Positions 32,201-43,681 of a stretch of 64,000 bases of DNA are shown one piece after another. The position numbers and the translations under genes were made by a program. The notes beneath the pieces were generated by a model. That model saw only the letters and a program-made list of their open reading frames with translations, made no database searches and was not told the DNA's origin. Each line of letters starts with the position of its first letter. Positions within the stretch are counted from its first letter, which is position 1. Origin of the DNA: Zygnema cylindricum (lineage: Eukaryota > Streptophyta > Zygnematophyceae > Zygnematales > Zygnemataceae); NCBI GenBank assembly GCA_037447655.1, contig JBBHKE010003513.1, positions 1-64,000 on the forward strand, read 5' to 3'.

Positions 32201-35200
32201 ACTCTGAAGACGATGGTGGTGTTGAAGACAGCCTTAACTATGACAACGTGGACTGTACGGGTGGTGAAGTTGACAATGACGCCGACGACAAGGGCAGAGA
32301 TGGCAAGTGTACCACTGATGATGAGAATGAGGAAGACATCAGGCACGAGGACAAGGACGTGGACGACACCAAGCACAACAACAAAAGACGACGACGACGA
32401 CAGCAACAAGCATGACGACATTGACGACGACAGGAGTGACGACGACGGCGGCGACGACAGCGATGACGACGACGATGACGGTGACGCTGAGGCAACGCCA
32501 AGGACAACAACGGCGACACAAACAAAGGCAACGACTCCACGTAGGACAACGACAAGGATGAGGGCAAGGCTGAGGACGACAACAAGAACAACAAACACTG
32601 AGGATAACACCGACACTAAGGATCACGACGACAACAAGAACAACGACGACGACACAAAAGGTGACAACGAGATGACGTTGATGATGGCAGTAGGGTAATT
32701 GACGAAAACAATGACAATGGCGACAACGGCGGCGATGAGGTCGACACCGAGGACGAGGAAAAACAAGAGGACAAGGTAATGGGACGACACTAAGAACGAG
32801 GAGTAACAACGGGGACGACTCCAAAGGTGACGACGATGATAATGGCACACACGAAGAAAAATACGCTGACTACAACGACAACTATGACGACGACACCCAC
32901 CATGACGTAGACGCCATCGATGACAGCCTCCGCAAAGATACCAATGCGACAACAGCATAAATGACGACACCAAGGGCGACAACGACACCGATAACGGCGA
33001 CGATGCTGAGGATGATGCCGGAGCCAGCAACGACGATAATTAAAATGACAACAGAAACGATGACGACATAAAAAATAAGAACAGAAATGACGTGGACAGA
33101 AAAAAAAAAAAGTTGCGAAGTAGTGTGAAAATTTGACTTTAAACATGTGTTATTTGTGCAAAGAAAGTAGAGTGCCAACTAAACCAGAAAAACTATAGAA
33201 TGAAAAATTGAAATTCAATGTCACTTTTCCATGTTTCATAGTTCGAGATTTTCCATTTTCCACAACCCTTATTTACACCCATTTCACCATGATAGAGAAG
33301 CATAGTCCAAAATTAGAGTGGATTGACATTACACAATAATGCACACAATTTACATCATTTTTACATTAGTTACAAAAAAATCACAATGTATTACAAAAAA
33401 ACACACATTTCCTTTTTTTTTAACCCTTACTAAATCAAAATATATAGAGAATATAAAGTATTTTTTAGGTGGTCTGTAATAAGTATGGTGGTAGACATGA
33501 ATATTGGTGTATTGCGGCTGCAAAGAAATCGTATTCTAATCTTTCATACATATAATATTTGAAATATGTTATAAATGGAAACAAGGGCTCTAATTGAAAA
33601 AGTGTGCCGTAACTTACACGATTTTGAGCGATAAAATCTGTTTGGCTTATTCCGTACACGTTATATATGGTGTAGCAAGTAATACTAAATCCTTTTGGAA
33701 TCGTGTAATATTGGGGCTTTCCTATGACACTGGCAGCTGCAAAAGAATATGCAGCAAAAACAAAAGAAAAAGAAAAAAAGATAAAGAGACAAAAAAGCAG
33801 GAAAGCACAAGAAAAGGGCCAAAAAAGGCAACCCTAAAAGGACAGAAACAGTGAGAGAAAAAAACAAAAACGACCCAATTTTTTTCAGCATCCATGACGT
33901 TATTTCCTTCTTTTTCAGTTCGCCATTTTAAATTGTATTTTACCATTGGCCAATTTTCAGATGAAGTACAGTTTTGCCGAGTCAACCATAACAGTTTTTT
34001 ACCATCACTTTACTGCTAGTTTTTGACAGGAAATGGTCAGAACCCTCAACAAGTCACTTCAATCATTTCTTCAGCTCTTCAAATTTTAAACTCACAAGTA
34101 ACACACTTTACACTCAATTTTTAGTTTCATGTTCTTTCATTAAACTCCATTCACAGTTTGTGAGCTGTCAATTTTAAATATCATTTTGAGCAGTAATTAA
34201 GAGCTAACATAGAAACCGGTTTCATAATAAATGCTCGCCTGTCGCAACAGTTGAAGCTGGAAAAGTTCAAAAATCGGACGTTATCGCCCTTAAATGACTT
34301 TATTATACTTGTATTTCTGACCTTACGTACCATTAATCTTTACCGTAAATTGTAAGATCGTACGATACTGTTTAGTTCGTACATATCAATTTCGCTAAGA
34401 AAGTGGGCATGTTGTACGTACTCTGTTCTATATTGTATAAACTTGTCATATCCTTTTTTAGTGGAACCACCAATGTTGGCACAATAAAAGTTTCTAACCG
34501 TTTTTGGTTTTCGTGGCTCATCAATCTACAATTTTGCTTTTAACACTTCTTCTCAACGCCTCTTCCAAAACGCACATAAATCAGATAGACAAATGTACGC
34601 TTTGTGACATGAAGGAAAAGAAAAACAAACATTGTCTTTAAAAAGTAGGGATAAAGATTCTTTCTTACAAACCATTCCACCTTTTTCTTTAGCCTTTTTA
34701 TGTGAAGAATCTTGAGGGTGTAAAGAAGAAAAACTTTATTACAGAGAGTGCGATGGAAAAACCATCAAAGTACAAAGGGGCTAAAAAAAAGAAAAGCACA
34801 GTTAAAGACCACAAGAGCCAACAATTACTAAAACAAGAAAAAAAAAACAAAAGAACACTCTTTCTTATAAAGAATCTTGAAGGTCAAAGTGAAATGTGCC
34901 AACGCAGAGGACCTTTACACAAAACCTTTAATGCGCTGACTACTACACCGTGTATCACTATTAGTGTTAATAATTTTTTCGCCACTTAAAATATCTTTTC
35001 TCCGTACACAATTGTCCGATTTTCAATTTGAGACCTCCAATCGGAAGCTGAGAATCTTACCTTTCAATCGCAACATTGTGAGCACAATATGAGGGGGAAA
35101 AGTTTATCGGCCAAAGGCGCGAGTTCTAAAATAAAGCCTGCCAGCAGGAATATCCGGGCTGGCGGGTCTATATTTTTAACAATCAAAGCATAGATGAACC

Positions 35201-35899
35201 GCACATCTTGGGTATTGAGCGCTAAACAAATTTTGGGCACAATCTGAGGCGGAGAAGTGTAATTTAGGACTAATTTGAAACAAGAATTCAGTGCGCTAGC
35301 TATTATTCAATCAGCCCGGATAAAAAGAGCACCAAGTATATGCTATTTTTCGGTAGAGAGTGGGTGAACCCCGCATGCCGGGTATTGACCGGCAAATCCT
35401 AGCTATGTCAACACACTTGAAAAAAATAAAAAAGTAATAAAAATAAGGTATAAACATTACTGTGAAAACATGACAAAATATAAAAGCAACACTCAAGGAC
35501 TTTGACTAACTAGAGTAAAATAAAAAAACTAAAATTACACACTGCCTTATACTCTAAACACAATGGAAAAAGTGGGCAAAAGACCTCGATCTAAAAGTTA
35601 CGCTACGCAAAAGGTCACGAGTACAGAGATCATATATGCCCATAGATTGTGTGGTAATAAATCGCGAAATCCACGATCTCAATGTGTTTTGTCGTAACGG
35701 TTAAAATAGTATGTTGGGTCATCTTACAACTCAATCACATGAAAAGGTTTAGCAAACAACTCACACGGAACACAAGTGAGGACTCCGCTAGAGTTGTCTG
35801 GCGTATACACAAGAGGACAAATGCACGTGTAATCGCCCCTCAAATTGACACATATGCCAACGCCACATGGATTGTTGCGACCAAAAGAGCAAGGAAACT
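29239..35899 (-). CDS. EGF-LysM array protein gene (partial, six exons)
   Basis: Six minus-strand exons: 35765-35899, 33618-33736, 31898-31987, 31363-31470, 30508-30711 and 29239-29460 (stop TAA). All have AG acceptors and GT donors. Phases fit: the EGF exon is phase 1-1 and the next exon starts with the two missing bases; later introns are phase 0, giving 876 bp plus 2. Exon 1 is an EGF module, six Cys as C-x7-C-x4-C-x8-C-x-C-x14-C (NNPCGVGICVN, DYTCICP). The rest is LysM-like: YYTIPKGFSITCYTI and FIAQN; NDTCSSISKSFNIKS with NPGLNCAQLQIFQQVCII; KGQSCTSIIKTNF with YWLNPGVYCGKL; TDNCKTIKTNYF with LNRFACTDRKL and RICVP. LysM modules bind chitin, peptidoglycan or related glycans, so a secreted or cell-surface role is inferred. 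The signal-peptide exon was not found. Introns hold large simple repeats. Confidence 0.72.
32085..33065. repeat. 1-kb degenerate GAC/ACA-rich cryptic simple repeat
   Basis: About 980 bp dominated by GACGAC, ACAACG and GATGAC words without a strict period, in an intron of the LysM-EGF gene. Stops are rare by composition, so long open frames appear on both strands (Thr/Asp-rich one way, Val/Ser/Arg-rich the other); these are artefacts. Confidence 0.88.
35137..35166. repeat. Short GC-rich hairpin
   Basis: Arms CCTGCCAGC and GCTGGCGGG around a 12-nt loop (8 of 9 pairs), standing out in AT-rich intron sequence. Neighbouring words (GAACC..GCAT..GGGTATTGA) recur at 35187 and 35366. Confidence 0.5.
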
Positions 35900-35949
35900 C
35901 TGTGTGCACACCAGCCGAGGAAAAAAAAAAGTTCATTACTTTGGTGATT

Positions 35950-36460
35950 GTTAGGATGACATGAGAGCGAGAGAAAAGGGGAAAGGAAGATAGAGCGGGA
36001 GGGAGGGAGGGAGGGAGGGGGAAAGGGAAAGGAGGGGGAGGCAGGGGGAAAGGAGGAGGAGGCAGGGGGGATAAAAAGAAATGGAAAGGGAGGATGAGAA
36101 GGACAGGTAGAAGGAAAGGGAGACCGAAAGTGGAGGGAGTATGGAGGGAGGGAAAAAGAGAAAGGGAGTGGAAGAGGAGAGGGAGATTGAGAGGAAGGAA
36201 GAGGAAGAGAGTAAAAGAAAGGAGGAGATTGAGAGGATGAAGTAGCCAAGAGGGAAAAGGAGAGGGGGAGGGGGAGGAATAGACGGGTAGGAAGCTGAAG
36301 AGTGAGGAAACACGGGATGGAGATGGAGAGGGAGATGGAGAGGGAGAGGGAGAAGGCAAGGTAGAGGGGGACAAGGGAGAAGGAGAGGGAGAGGGCGAGA
36401 GAAATGGAGAGGGAGATAGAGAAGGAGAGAAAATGGGCAAGAGAGTGAGAGAGAAAGGAA
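35950..36460. repeat. 500-bp polypurine GGGAGA/GAGAGG tract
   Basis: Almost pure purine on the plus strand, directly 5' (on the minus strand) of the EGF exon. Minus-strand open frames of 171-241 codons across it are Ser/Pro/Leu low complexity and not genes, although two of them run on into the real EGF exon. Confidence 0.9.
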
Positions 36461-38214
36461 ATACAAAATATATTCGTGTAGGTACTATTTAAAAAAAAAA
36501 AACACACACACACACACTAAATATTGTGTGTGTATGTAATTGTGGTTCGATCAAATAAAGTTTGAAAACCCCTGAAATACCCTAAAAAATCCTAAAATAC
36601 CAATAATGAGCAGAAAAGAATAGAACATCGTGAAATCGTTATTAATGGTAATTATTTTGTACCGATTTCTGGAAATTTCAACCATTGAGCCTAAAATAGA
36701 ATTAATAATACCATTTTTTTTCTTTGCGTTAATATAGGTACCGTTTAATTAGTGTTAATTACAGTAATAATACGAGGTGATAAATAGTGTGATGTTAGAA
36801 ATGTGTCAATATGTACCTTAATTGGTTATCATTATTAATGATTTCGTACTTAAAAAAGTACAAACAAAGTGTCAAATAATGCTGTTATTATATATGGGAA
36901 AGTGTACTCAAAATTTGATTTATAGTAATAAAAGTGAGAAAAAGTTGAAGGAATCTGTTCTCTCATCTCCAAACGTCAACTATGTGAAAAATGAATATAG
37001 AAGCTACACTATATATATGTATGGATAAATTAGTGTAAATGTTAATTGGCGTTAATGTTTAGTTAGGTTTAGGTCATAGAGCTCCCAAAAAGCATTAGAA
37101 ACATCGTTTGTTTCTTTACACTAATAATTCCTTCACAATAATAATTCCTTTTCCTTTCCCTACCATTTTTTTTTTGTTTTTTTTAATAGCGACTCACGAC
37201 CTCGTTTACTAGATGCGATACATTTTGTTACCATGTTGTACTTCTTATTTTTTTTTATTTTTTTTCATAAAATACTTTACTAAAGATTTTAACAGAATCC
37301 TCTAAGATTCCAAATGCAAATATCGCCCAATTTTTTTATTTTTGTTTCCTCATCTGTGAAGCAATCTTTCCATTAGACCCTGTAACTGACTACACTATCC
37401 CCAACTGTCCTGGAAAAATCGTAAAAAATCCCTGGAAAAACCTTTGAAAAACCTTAAAAAACCTATAAAACCTAAAAACCCTAAAAACCCTAAAAAAAAC
37501 TATAAAAAAACCCTAAAAACGGTAGTCATCTACAAGCTCCATAGAATCGCTCATCCTGGACGCCACAAAGGACAACAAGCTCGTATAAATCTAACATTTC
37601 TTTACAAATCTTTACGCGACTTTACAAATCTTAGACTATTTTTAACATCTAAAAAAAACCTATTGTGGTACCACTCAAAATAAGAAATACGTTTTAAAAT
37701 TTTATGACAATGTTTAATATTAGACTATAAGCTTATGTGGGACCATCAGTAATAAGACACCATTGCAAGAACTAGTTTACTAACAAAAAGTCATCTTGAA
37801 AACAATTATTAGTAAATGTTTCCAAACAATTAACGGCAACTCTTGACAAAAATTAAGTCTTACACTAATCAAACCAAAAAACAAACCTTAATATTTCAAA
37901 ATCGGAAGCAATAAGTTAAATACAATAAATCAAAATTTTACTTTTCCAACCACCAACCAATTTTCCCTCCTAACCAATTTATTTGCCTAAACAACTTTTT
38001 CCCCTAACAAAGTTTTTCCTAAGCAATTATTTCCCCTAAGCAAATATTCCCCCTAAGCAATTATTTCCCTTAAGCAATTATTTCCCCTAACCAAATTTTT
38101 CCCCTAACCGATTGTTTCCCCAAACTTCTGATTATTTCCTCTAACCATTTCAATTTTCTCTTTTCCTAATACTTTTTTTCTTTCCTCATTTAAACATTTT
38201 TTTCCGGAAAGTCG
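36461..38214. other. AT-rich stretch, no gene recognised
   Basis: No domain or credible exon found on either strand. If the LysM-EGF gene has a signal-peptide exon it should lie here or further right on the minus strand and end in phase 1, but I cannot point to it. Repeated TTTCCCCTAA words occur at 37980-38110. Confidence 0.5.
37440..37515 (+). repeat. CCCTAAA-like telomere-type degenerate repeats
   Basis: Runs of AACCCTAAAAACCCTAAA with variable A length. It resembles the plant telomere unit CCCTAAA, but the A runs are too long and irregular for a true interstitial telomere array. A weaker patch lies at 36565-36605. Confidence 0.5.
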
Positions 38215-38490
38215 GCACTTCCATTAGCTTTTCTGTTAGCTCTTCCGTTATCGTTCCCGTTAGCTTCTCCGTTAACGTTCCGTAAGCGTTTCCGTAAGCG
38301 TTTCCGTTAGTGTTTCCGTTAACATTATCGTAACTTTGCGTTTGTGTAAGTGCTCCCGGTTGGCATTCCCGTTAGCGTTTCCATGAGCATCGCCGTTAAT
38401 GCTTCCGTCAGCGATTCTTCTGTTAACGCTTTTGTTAGTTAGATCTTCCGTTAATTGGCTTCCGTTGCCGTTTCCGTTGGCGCTTTCATT
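38215..38490. repeat. Imperfect 12-bp minisatellite (TTTCCGTTAGCG type)
   Basis: About 20 degenerate units around (T/C)TTCCGTTAGCG, in blocks of 6 and 12 bp. It underlies the repetitive tail (NGNAN, LTETLTETLTE) of the overlapping minus-strand open frame. Confidence 0.85.
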
Positions 38491-38793
38491 GGTGTCGATT
38501 TTATTTTTGTCTTTTTGTGGTCTTCCATTAAAGCAATAGCTTGAGCCACCATACAAAAGGTAAAGAAAAATTTGAAATGTAGCTAAAATCATCGGAATTC
38601 CGGTTGCGAAAACCATTTCGAACACCATTTTTATAGTTAAAACTGATTTTATAACCGAAATTAACTGAAATTGAACTGCATATAACACGAAACCTACAAG
38701 AATAAGTGGGATAAGTGAAATGGAATAGATAAATTGACCTAAAAATTGAGAGAAATCGACTGATATTGACCGATAGTAATGGAGTTTGAGCAA
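38272..38793 (-). CDS. Open frame of 173 codons, hydrophobic N-part, repeat tail; doubtful
   Basis: The minus frame from ATG at 38793 has hydrophobic stretches at about residues 20-45 and 60-85, then a Lys/Asp/Asn-rich tail made by the minisatellite. I recognise no family. It may be chance openness of an AT-rich region joined to a repeat; no copy was seen elsewhere in the window. It could alternatively be an upstream part of the LysM gene, but nothing in the sequence ties them together. Confidence 0.15.
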   Translation of the reverse strand: MLKLHYYRSISVDFSQFLGQFIYSISLIPLILVGFVLYAVQFQLISVIKSVLTIKMVFEMVFATGIPMILATFQIFLYLLYGGSSYCFNGRPQKDKNKIDTNESANGNGNGSQLTEDLTNKSVNRRIADGSINGDAHGNANGNANREHLHKRKVTIMLTETLTETLTETLTER

Positions 38794-38814
38794 ATTTCAG
38801 ATCAGTTAAGATCA

Positions 38815-38935
38815 ACTGAGGTTAGTTAAACTAAAGTCAACAGAAGTCAACAGAAGTCAATTAAAGTCAATTGGAGTCAACTAAAGTCAATTGGAGTCAA
38901 CTAAAGTCAACTGAGATGTATTGGGATCAACTAAG
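38815..38935. repeat. AGTCAACTAA tandem repeat
   Basis: About ten imperfect 10-bp units (AGTCAACTAA, AGTCAATTGG). Confidence 0.85.
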
Positions 38936-39241
38936 GCTAGGTCTAAAAACTTGGGAAATTTAGAATATGGGTACAAATGGGAAAAAAAAATGGGGTTTAA
39001 CAAATTGTGGGATCACAAAATGGATCTATGGACAATGTGGGAATAAAAGGGATAGGTTTGGAATAGGTTCGGTTTTGGTTAATATGGGGAAATAAGAGGA
39101 GGGAGACCTACTTCTAGTGGTGTTAAGGGACATAAGAGGGAAATTATTAATTCTTTTGGCCGATAATCCTCTTGCCTTTTATGAGCTTCCGTTGTGTATG
39201 TTTTATGTTTCTTTTTTGAGCATTTATTTTGAGTGGGTTAT

Positions 39242-39469
39242 TTATTTTAAGATCCAACACTTTTTTTCATTTGGAACGCAAATTCGATTCAGCCCTTTAA
39301 GTTTTCAATCTGCGCACGCAAAACGACTTAAGGTTTTGAAAGTTTTTTTGAGTTTATCAAAATAGTTTGTCATTATATTTTTGCAATTATCCGTTTTTCT
39401 TTTGACGCAGGACCTAAATTTGCAACTCACTTGGCTCGTACCAACGGAATCGACGGACTCCAAACATAT
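39242..39469 (-). pseudogene. Duplicated last exon of the LysM gene (copy 2)
   Basis: The minus strand keeps the acceptor TTTTTGCAG and reads ICLESVDSVGTSQVSC, TDNCKNIMTNYF, LSRFACAD, then a TGA (39305-39307) where the parent has a sense codon, then LKGLNRICVPNEKKC. Similarity to the parent locus continues to the right through intron sequence to about 40080 (parent 29470-30070). The upstream exons are absent: Copia sequence follows. Confidence 0.82.
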
Positions 39470-40089
39470 CTGCAAAAAGGTTTGAAAAAAAAAGAAAAAA
39501 ATGAGGGAGAGAGAGGAAGAGAGAGGTTAACTACCGTTATATAGAAACTTCAAAGTAATCTAAAGTTCCTGAATTTTTTTTTTATAAAAAGGTTTTTTTT
39601 TTAATATGGGAAATGGACATCCATTTGTAAGTAAACATTCTGCCATGGGCTATAAATGTTAACTTATTTTAGTGTAACTTCTACTCTCTTTAATGAGTAA
39701 AACAATGACAAGGAAACACAACAAGAGAAGTGTGACAAGTTGACAAGGTTAACATCTATTTTTAAAAAGTTTAAATTGTGATTCCCAATTTTCTTCAAAT
39801 AAAATCATGATGGGAAATATTTCGGCCTCCATTTTTGAATATTTTAAGTAAAATTTGGAATTGTGAAAAAAAAATTAACAATAAAATAATTATTTGAAGG
39901 TGGATTTGTTTTGGCCTTTTTTGGCATGTTATGAAAATCCGTTTTGTTTATGTTTGAATTTGGCAGCTTTGGACCTTTCTTGAAAAAGCGGGTTTTCATT
40001 GGAAGTGAAAATCCTCCATTTTTTTGGTTGGCTCAAAATTCGAGGCAAATTTAAACTCCTTAAATAAGTTTCAAATTTTATGGCTTACA

Positions 40090-41690
40090 AGAGCTGTTAC
40101 ACGACAAATTCTGCAAGGTGGTGGTTTTTAGCAAGGCGAATGGGAAATGGCGACGTTAGCAAAACAATGGTGATGTGTTGTTTTGGCTAAAGTTTTTGAA
40201 TCATTATTAGTGGAGGTTCATAGAGAATTTTTAATCTCTAAATATTTTAACATTCCTCAATTTGTTTGTATCTCCATTAGAGTAGAAATATCTGCATGGA
40301 CTACAAAGTCTAAAGCTTTAGGAGAGTGTTAAAATTGAAAGCTTTAGTTCTCAGTAGATGAGGCTATGAGGAGGAAGGTAAAGGTGAAAAGAGCAGCTGC
40401 TAGGGCTGCGATGTCAAAATAGTTCAGCATAGCAGCATAGCAATACACGCTGCATATTGTATTCATACTTGGCCGCGATGTCGAACTAGCGCATCGTAGG
40501 AGCATAGCAGTACACGCTGCACTTTGTATTCATACTACGCTGCGATATCGAACTAGCGCAGCGTAGCAACAAAACATTACACGATGCATATTTTATAGGT
40601 GCACAAAACTAAATTTCCGAGGAGTGTTGTTCTGAAAACTCAGTTTCGTGCGTACGCTACAATTCGTGCGTAATTGCTAATTAGGTTTAACATGGAGGAT
40701 CGAATTGATTCACGGATCGGGAGAGCTAACGTACGGATAGAACTAAAGTGATGTTAGGGACTCTTTGAGTGGGGTGACTAATCATTGACAAATGGACGGC
40801 GGAAAGGGAAGCGATCGGATGTGGAGTAAACAAAATGTTGAAACAGGCACAGGCGATACGGCGCAATTGCGACACAGACGGAACAACGCAGCTGCGAATA
40901 TTTTGGATGAATATGCGTGGCCGGTACAAAGGAGCTGCGACGCACACAAGTCATCACAGCTACGGTTACCTTGATATGATCCGTACGGACAAAGCAGGTG
41001 ACGCAGCTGCGGATAATATAACTAGTATAGATTGTGAGAAATGATATTTGTTTAGTGGTTACTTATTGGTAGCTTGGTTTTTCACCTACGAAGATTGTCG
41101 AGATGTTAGTGTACATGTTATGTACAACATAGGTTTGTCTTTTTGCTAATTAGTTTATTAGTGTAGATTTGTTCAGTCTGACATACCTCGAACTATTCAG
41201 GTATACTCACAATAGTTTAGGTAGATGGTAGATACCGTACGACTGGTGTGCCTCCGTACATTCAATAGTGAACTCTCTGAGTATAACTTGTAGGACTTAG
41301 AATATTTTGAGTATCACAACCAAGTTTAATAAAAGCAATGGTAGACTGTTTTTTGCATCTTTGACACGCTGGTGCGATCACTCTGTTTGGTGCATTAATG
41401 TGAAATTGTGTGAAGTAATTCTATGATATATAATATATATGTGTGTAAAATTTCATACTCTTCAAGAATCTCTTTAAGATTGTGTGAGCAGTCTAAGTGG
41501 TTAGTTTGTGAAGCTGTCAGCTGTCTTTGTGAAACTCTGGAGCTTATATCTTCTTGATTCCTTAGTGGATTTGATTGTTACTTTAGGATCTTACAGTGTC
41601 TATAGCGTACTACCTATACGTGTAGTTTAAGATGATTTTGTTAATTGTGGAGTAATTTGTGCTGTTGCAAACACAGCTGTTTAAAGGGTT
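40090..41690 (+). mobile_element. Copia 3' end with LTR, fragment
   Basis: The stretch 40313-40628 has features of B/E-type 3' ends: AAAGCTTTAGGAGAG (near 40313) and CGCAGCGTAGCA-type words found after the E pol stop. A probable LTR start TGTTGTTCTGAAAAC lies at 40625 after CCGAGGAG. The LTR body has GCAGCTGCG words and resembles no other copy closely. No pol is recognisable upstream. The right end is unclear near 41690, where Copia F LTR sequence starts on the other strand. Confidence 0.45.
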
Positions 41691-41699
41691 GTCTATGGT

Positions 41700-42255
41700 G
41701 CTTCCGAGAGTAATCCATGGCTGAAATAGGCTATGGAAAACAGTGTCGTCCCGAGTGGCGGTGCCCGAAAACGACAAATCACCCAATCTAGAATCTCGGC
41801 TCACCCACGGCCGTTCGATGAAGACTGACATTTAGTTATAGCCATTGAAATAAAATGTTGTTTCGTTGATTCCGTGCGGTCCGAATTCTGTGCGGTCTAA
41901 TTCATATATGTGTACTGTTTATCTCGTAATCTGTTAAATTAAACATTTTACGTCCTTTCAATTTATATATTTATCTTACCCTATATAATCTCACAACAAT
42001 CTTAGACTATAGGATAAGGCTACCAGCTATTGGGAATTTGACGGACGGTAGGAACTATGATCAAATCTTGGGTACGTCAAGACCATTTTGGTAAACCTAC
42101 CAAAATTTGTAGCTTGTCTCTCTCTTTGGGCAGCATGGGCAGCCATGGTCTCTAGCTTTCTCTCCAACCTTCAGTGACTGCAATAAGTGTGGGGGTTTGG
42201 AGAATGGAGCGAGAAGCAAGATGCCTTTGCTAACTTCCTCTTATTATTTCCTCGA
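41700..42255 (-). repeat. Copia F 3' LTR, truncated
   Basis: Aligns by eye with 44650-45172 (shared GTTCGATGAAGAC, ACATTTAGTTATAGCC, TAGCATGGGCAGCCATGG-type words). The ends are missing on both sides. Confidence 0.82.
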
Positions 42256-42972
42256 TCCGAATAAGAATTTATCCACCTCATCTCCTCTCCATCCACACTA
42301 AATCCAATTTCCCTCTTGCAATCCAAACAGCCAGCCCCATCTCCAATCTGCAACATACACTCAAATGCTAACCCTTTTACATGCACACCTTAATAAATGC
42401 CGTCACTCCAGTAGTGATGTCAAATCCATTACCCCCCAAGTCTATCCTTAAATCGAAGGTCCCCACTAAGTTCCTCGTACAAACTACATCTTCTGAACTC
42501 ATAATTTTATCCATGATATTTACCCCATTTTATGAACTTTCATCATTCTCTCCCATGGAATTCTTCCTACTATCACTTTCTATTTTATTCCCAATAAATA
42601 TTTCTCCTCCCCTAAACCTTTAATCAAATATTATTCTTCTCCCCTATCCTTTAAAACCCTCTCTAAAATTACTTCTCCCCTTTCCTCAGACACCGTTGAA
42701 GTCTCCCTTTCTTATCAATTTTCTGTTTCCAAAATATCTATAATATTATCCTCATTATTGTTATATTTTCCTTTTTCAACTATAGATTCTATGTCTGACT
42801 TTCTCATTTCTAAGTCATACTTACTACACTCCTTGGCATCCACATCTTGTCTAACTTCCTAAAGAACCTCCTTTCCATTTCTTTTCCTTATACCTCTAAA
42901 AGCACACTATTGTCTTTGTGGAATTTCTGTGTACTTTTTTTTTTCCTCTATTCTACTGATGTGAAGAAGCTC
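42256..42972 (-). other. Copia F internal remainder
   Basis: No copia protease or other domain recognised; short minus frames (for example MHVKGLAFECMLQIG at 42386) do not match known parts. Purine-rich on the minus strand, with GGAGAAATAATTTT-like words. Confidence 0.35.
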
Positions 42973-43260
42973 CTAGATTTCATCATCCTTTTTCTCCTCT
43001 TCCCCTTCTTCGTACTTATTCAAATTCCAACTTCTAAGTTCTTCCAAACAAGGACACTCCTCCATATAGTGACCCGGTTCTCTACAACAAAAGCAAACTC
43101 TTTTTTTTAAAGCTCCCATTTCTTTTCCTCTCCCTCTCTTTCCACCAAATTTCCGATAAGGTTTACCTATGTCATTCTTCCTCTCATCACGCTTCCACTT
43201 GTCACCGCCGTTCCTCTCATCACGCTTCCGCCACTTACCACCAGGTGTAAGTGCATTCAC
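42973..43260 (-). pseudogene. Copia F gag C-part with zinc knuckle
   Basis: Basic region KWRKRDERNGGDKWKRDERKND followed by CFCCREPGHYMEEC, a CX2CX4HX4C knuckle, then an acidic tail (YEEGEEEKKDDE). This is the RNA-binding end of gag. The frame is open for 95 codons but is not connected to the N-part. Confidence 0.75.
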
Positions 43261-43681
43261 CCTGTAACTTCACCTACAAAGCTCCAAAGTGCTTTCCCTC
43301 ACAAGAATTATCCCCATGGTAATGCTCCAAGTCCATGAGGAGCCATCCATTCACTACATACAGTAAAAAATGTCTTCATACTTATCCGGGAGTTTCATAA
43401 TTAGTTTATTAATTTTTCTCTCCTCAGATTCTACATATCCTGCACTAGCAAGCTCAACTTATAACGCAACAATATCATTTGCAAAACTCTATCATGCTAC
43501 CGCGTTTAAAAACATAAGCCTCTATCTCTTGTTTTACTAAATGCTGCCTCTGTGTAGGCTCACTCTTATAAATCTGAATAAGTCTTTCCCAGATTTTGAA
43601 AGACTTCGTTAGATTTAAAAGAGTGACAATTATGCACTTTGACACGTATACAATTATGAGATGTTTTGCTATAGTGTTTTT

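Noticed and set aside
32023-33178. Several 95-197-codon frames on both strands
   Set aside because: Produced by the GAC/ACA-rich simple sequence, which lacks stops by composition; no domain.
34702-34989. Lys-rich plus-strand frame of 95 codons
   Set aside because: A-rich intron sequence on the strand opposite the gene; no domain, and internally repetitive words (AAGAATCTTGA).
35724-36513. Long minus-strand frames of 171-241 codons, Ser/Pro/Leu-rich
   Set aside because: They translate a polypurine microsatellite; only the last part overlaps the real EGF exon.
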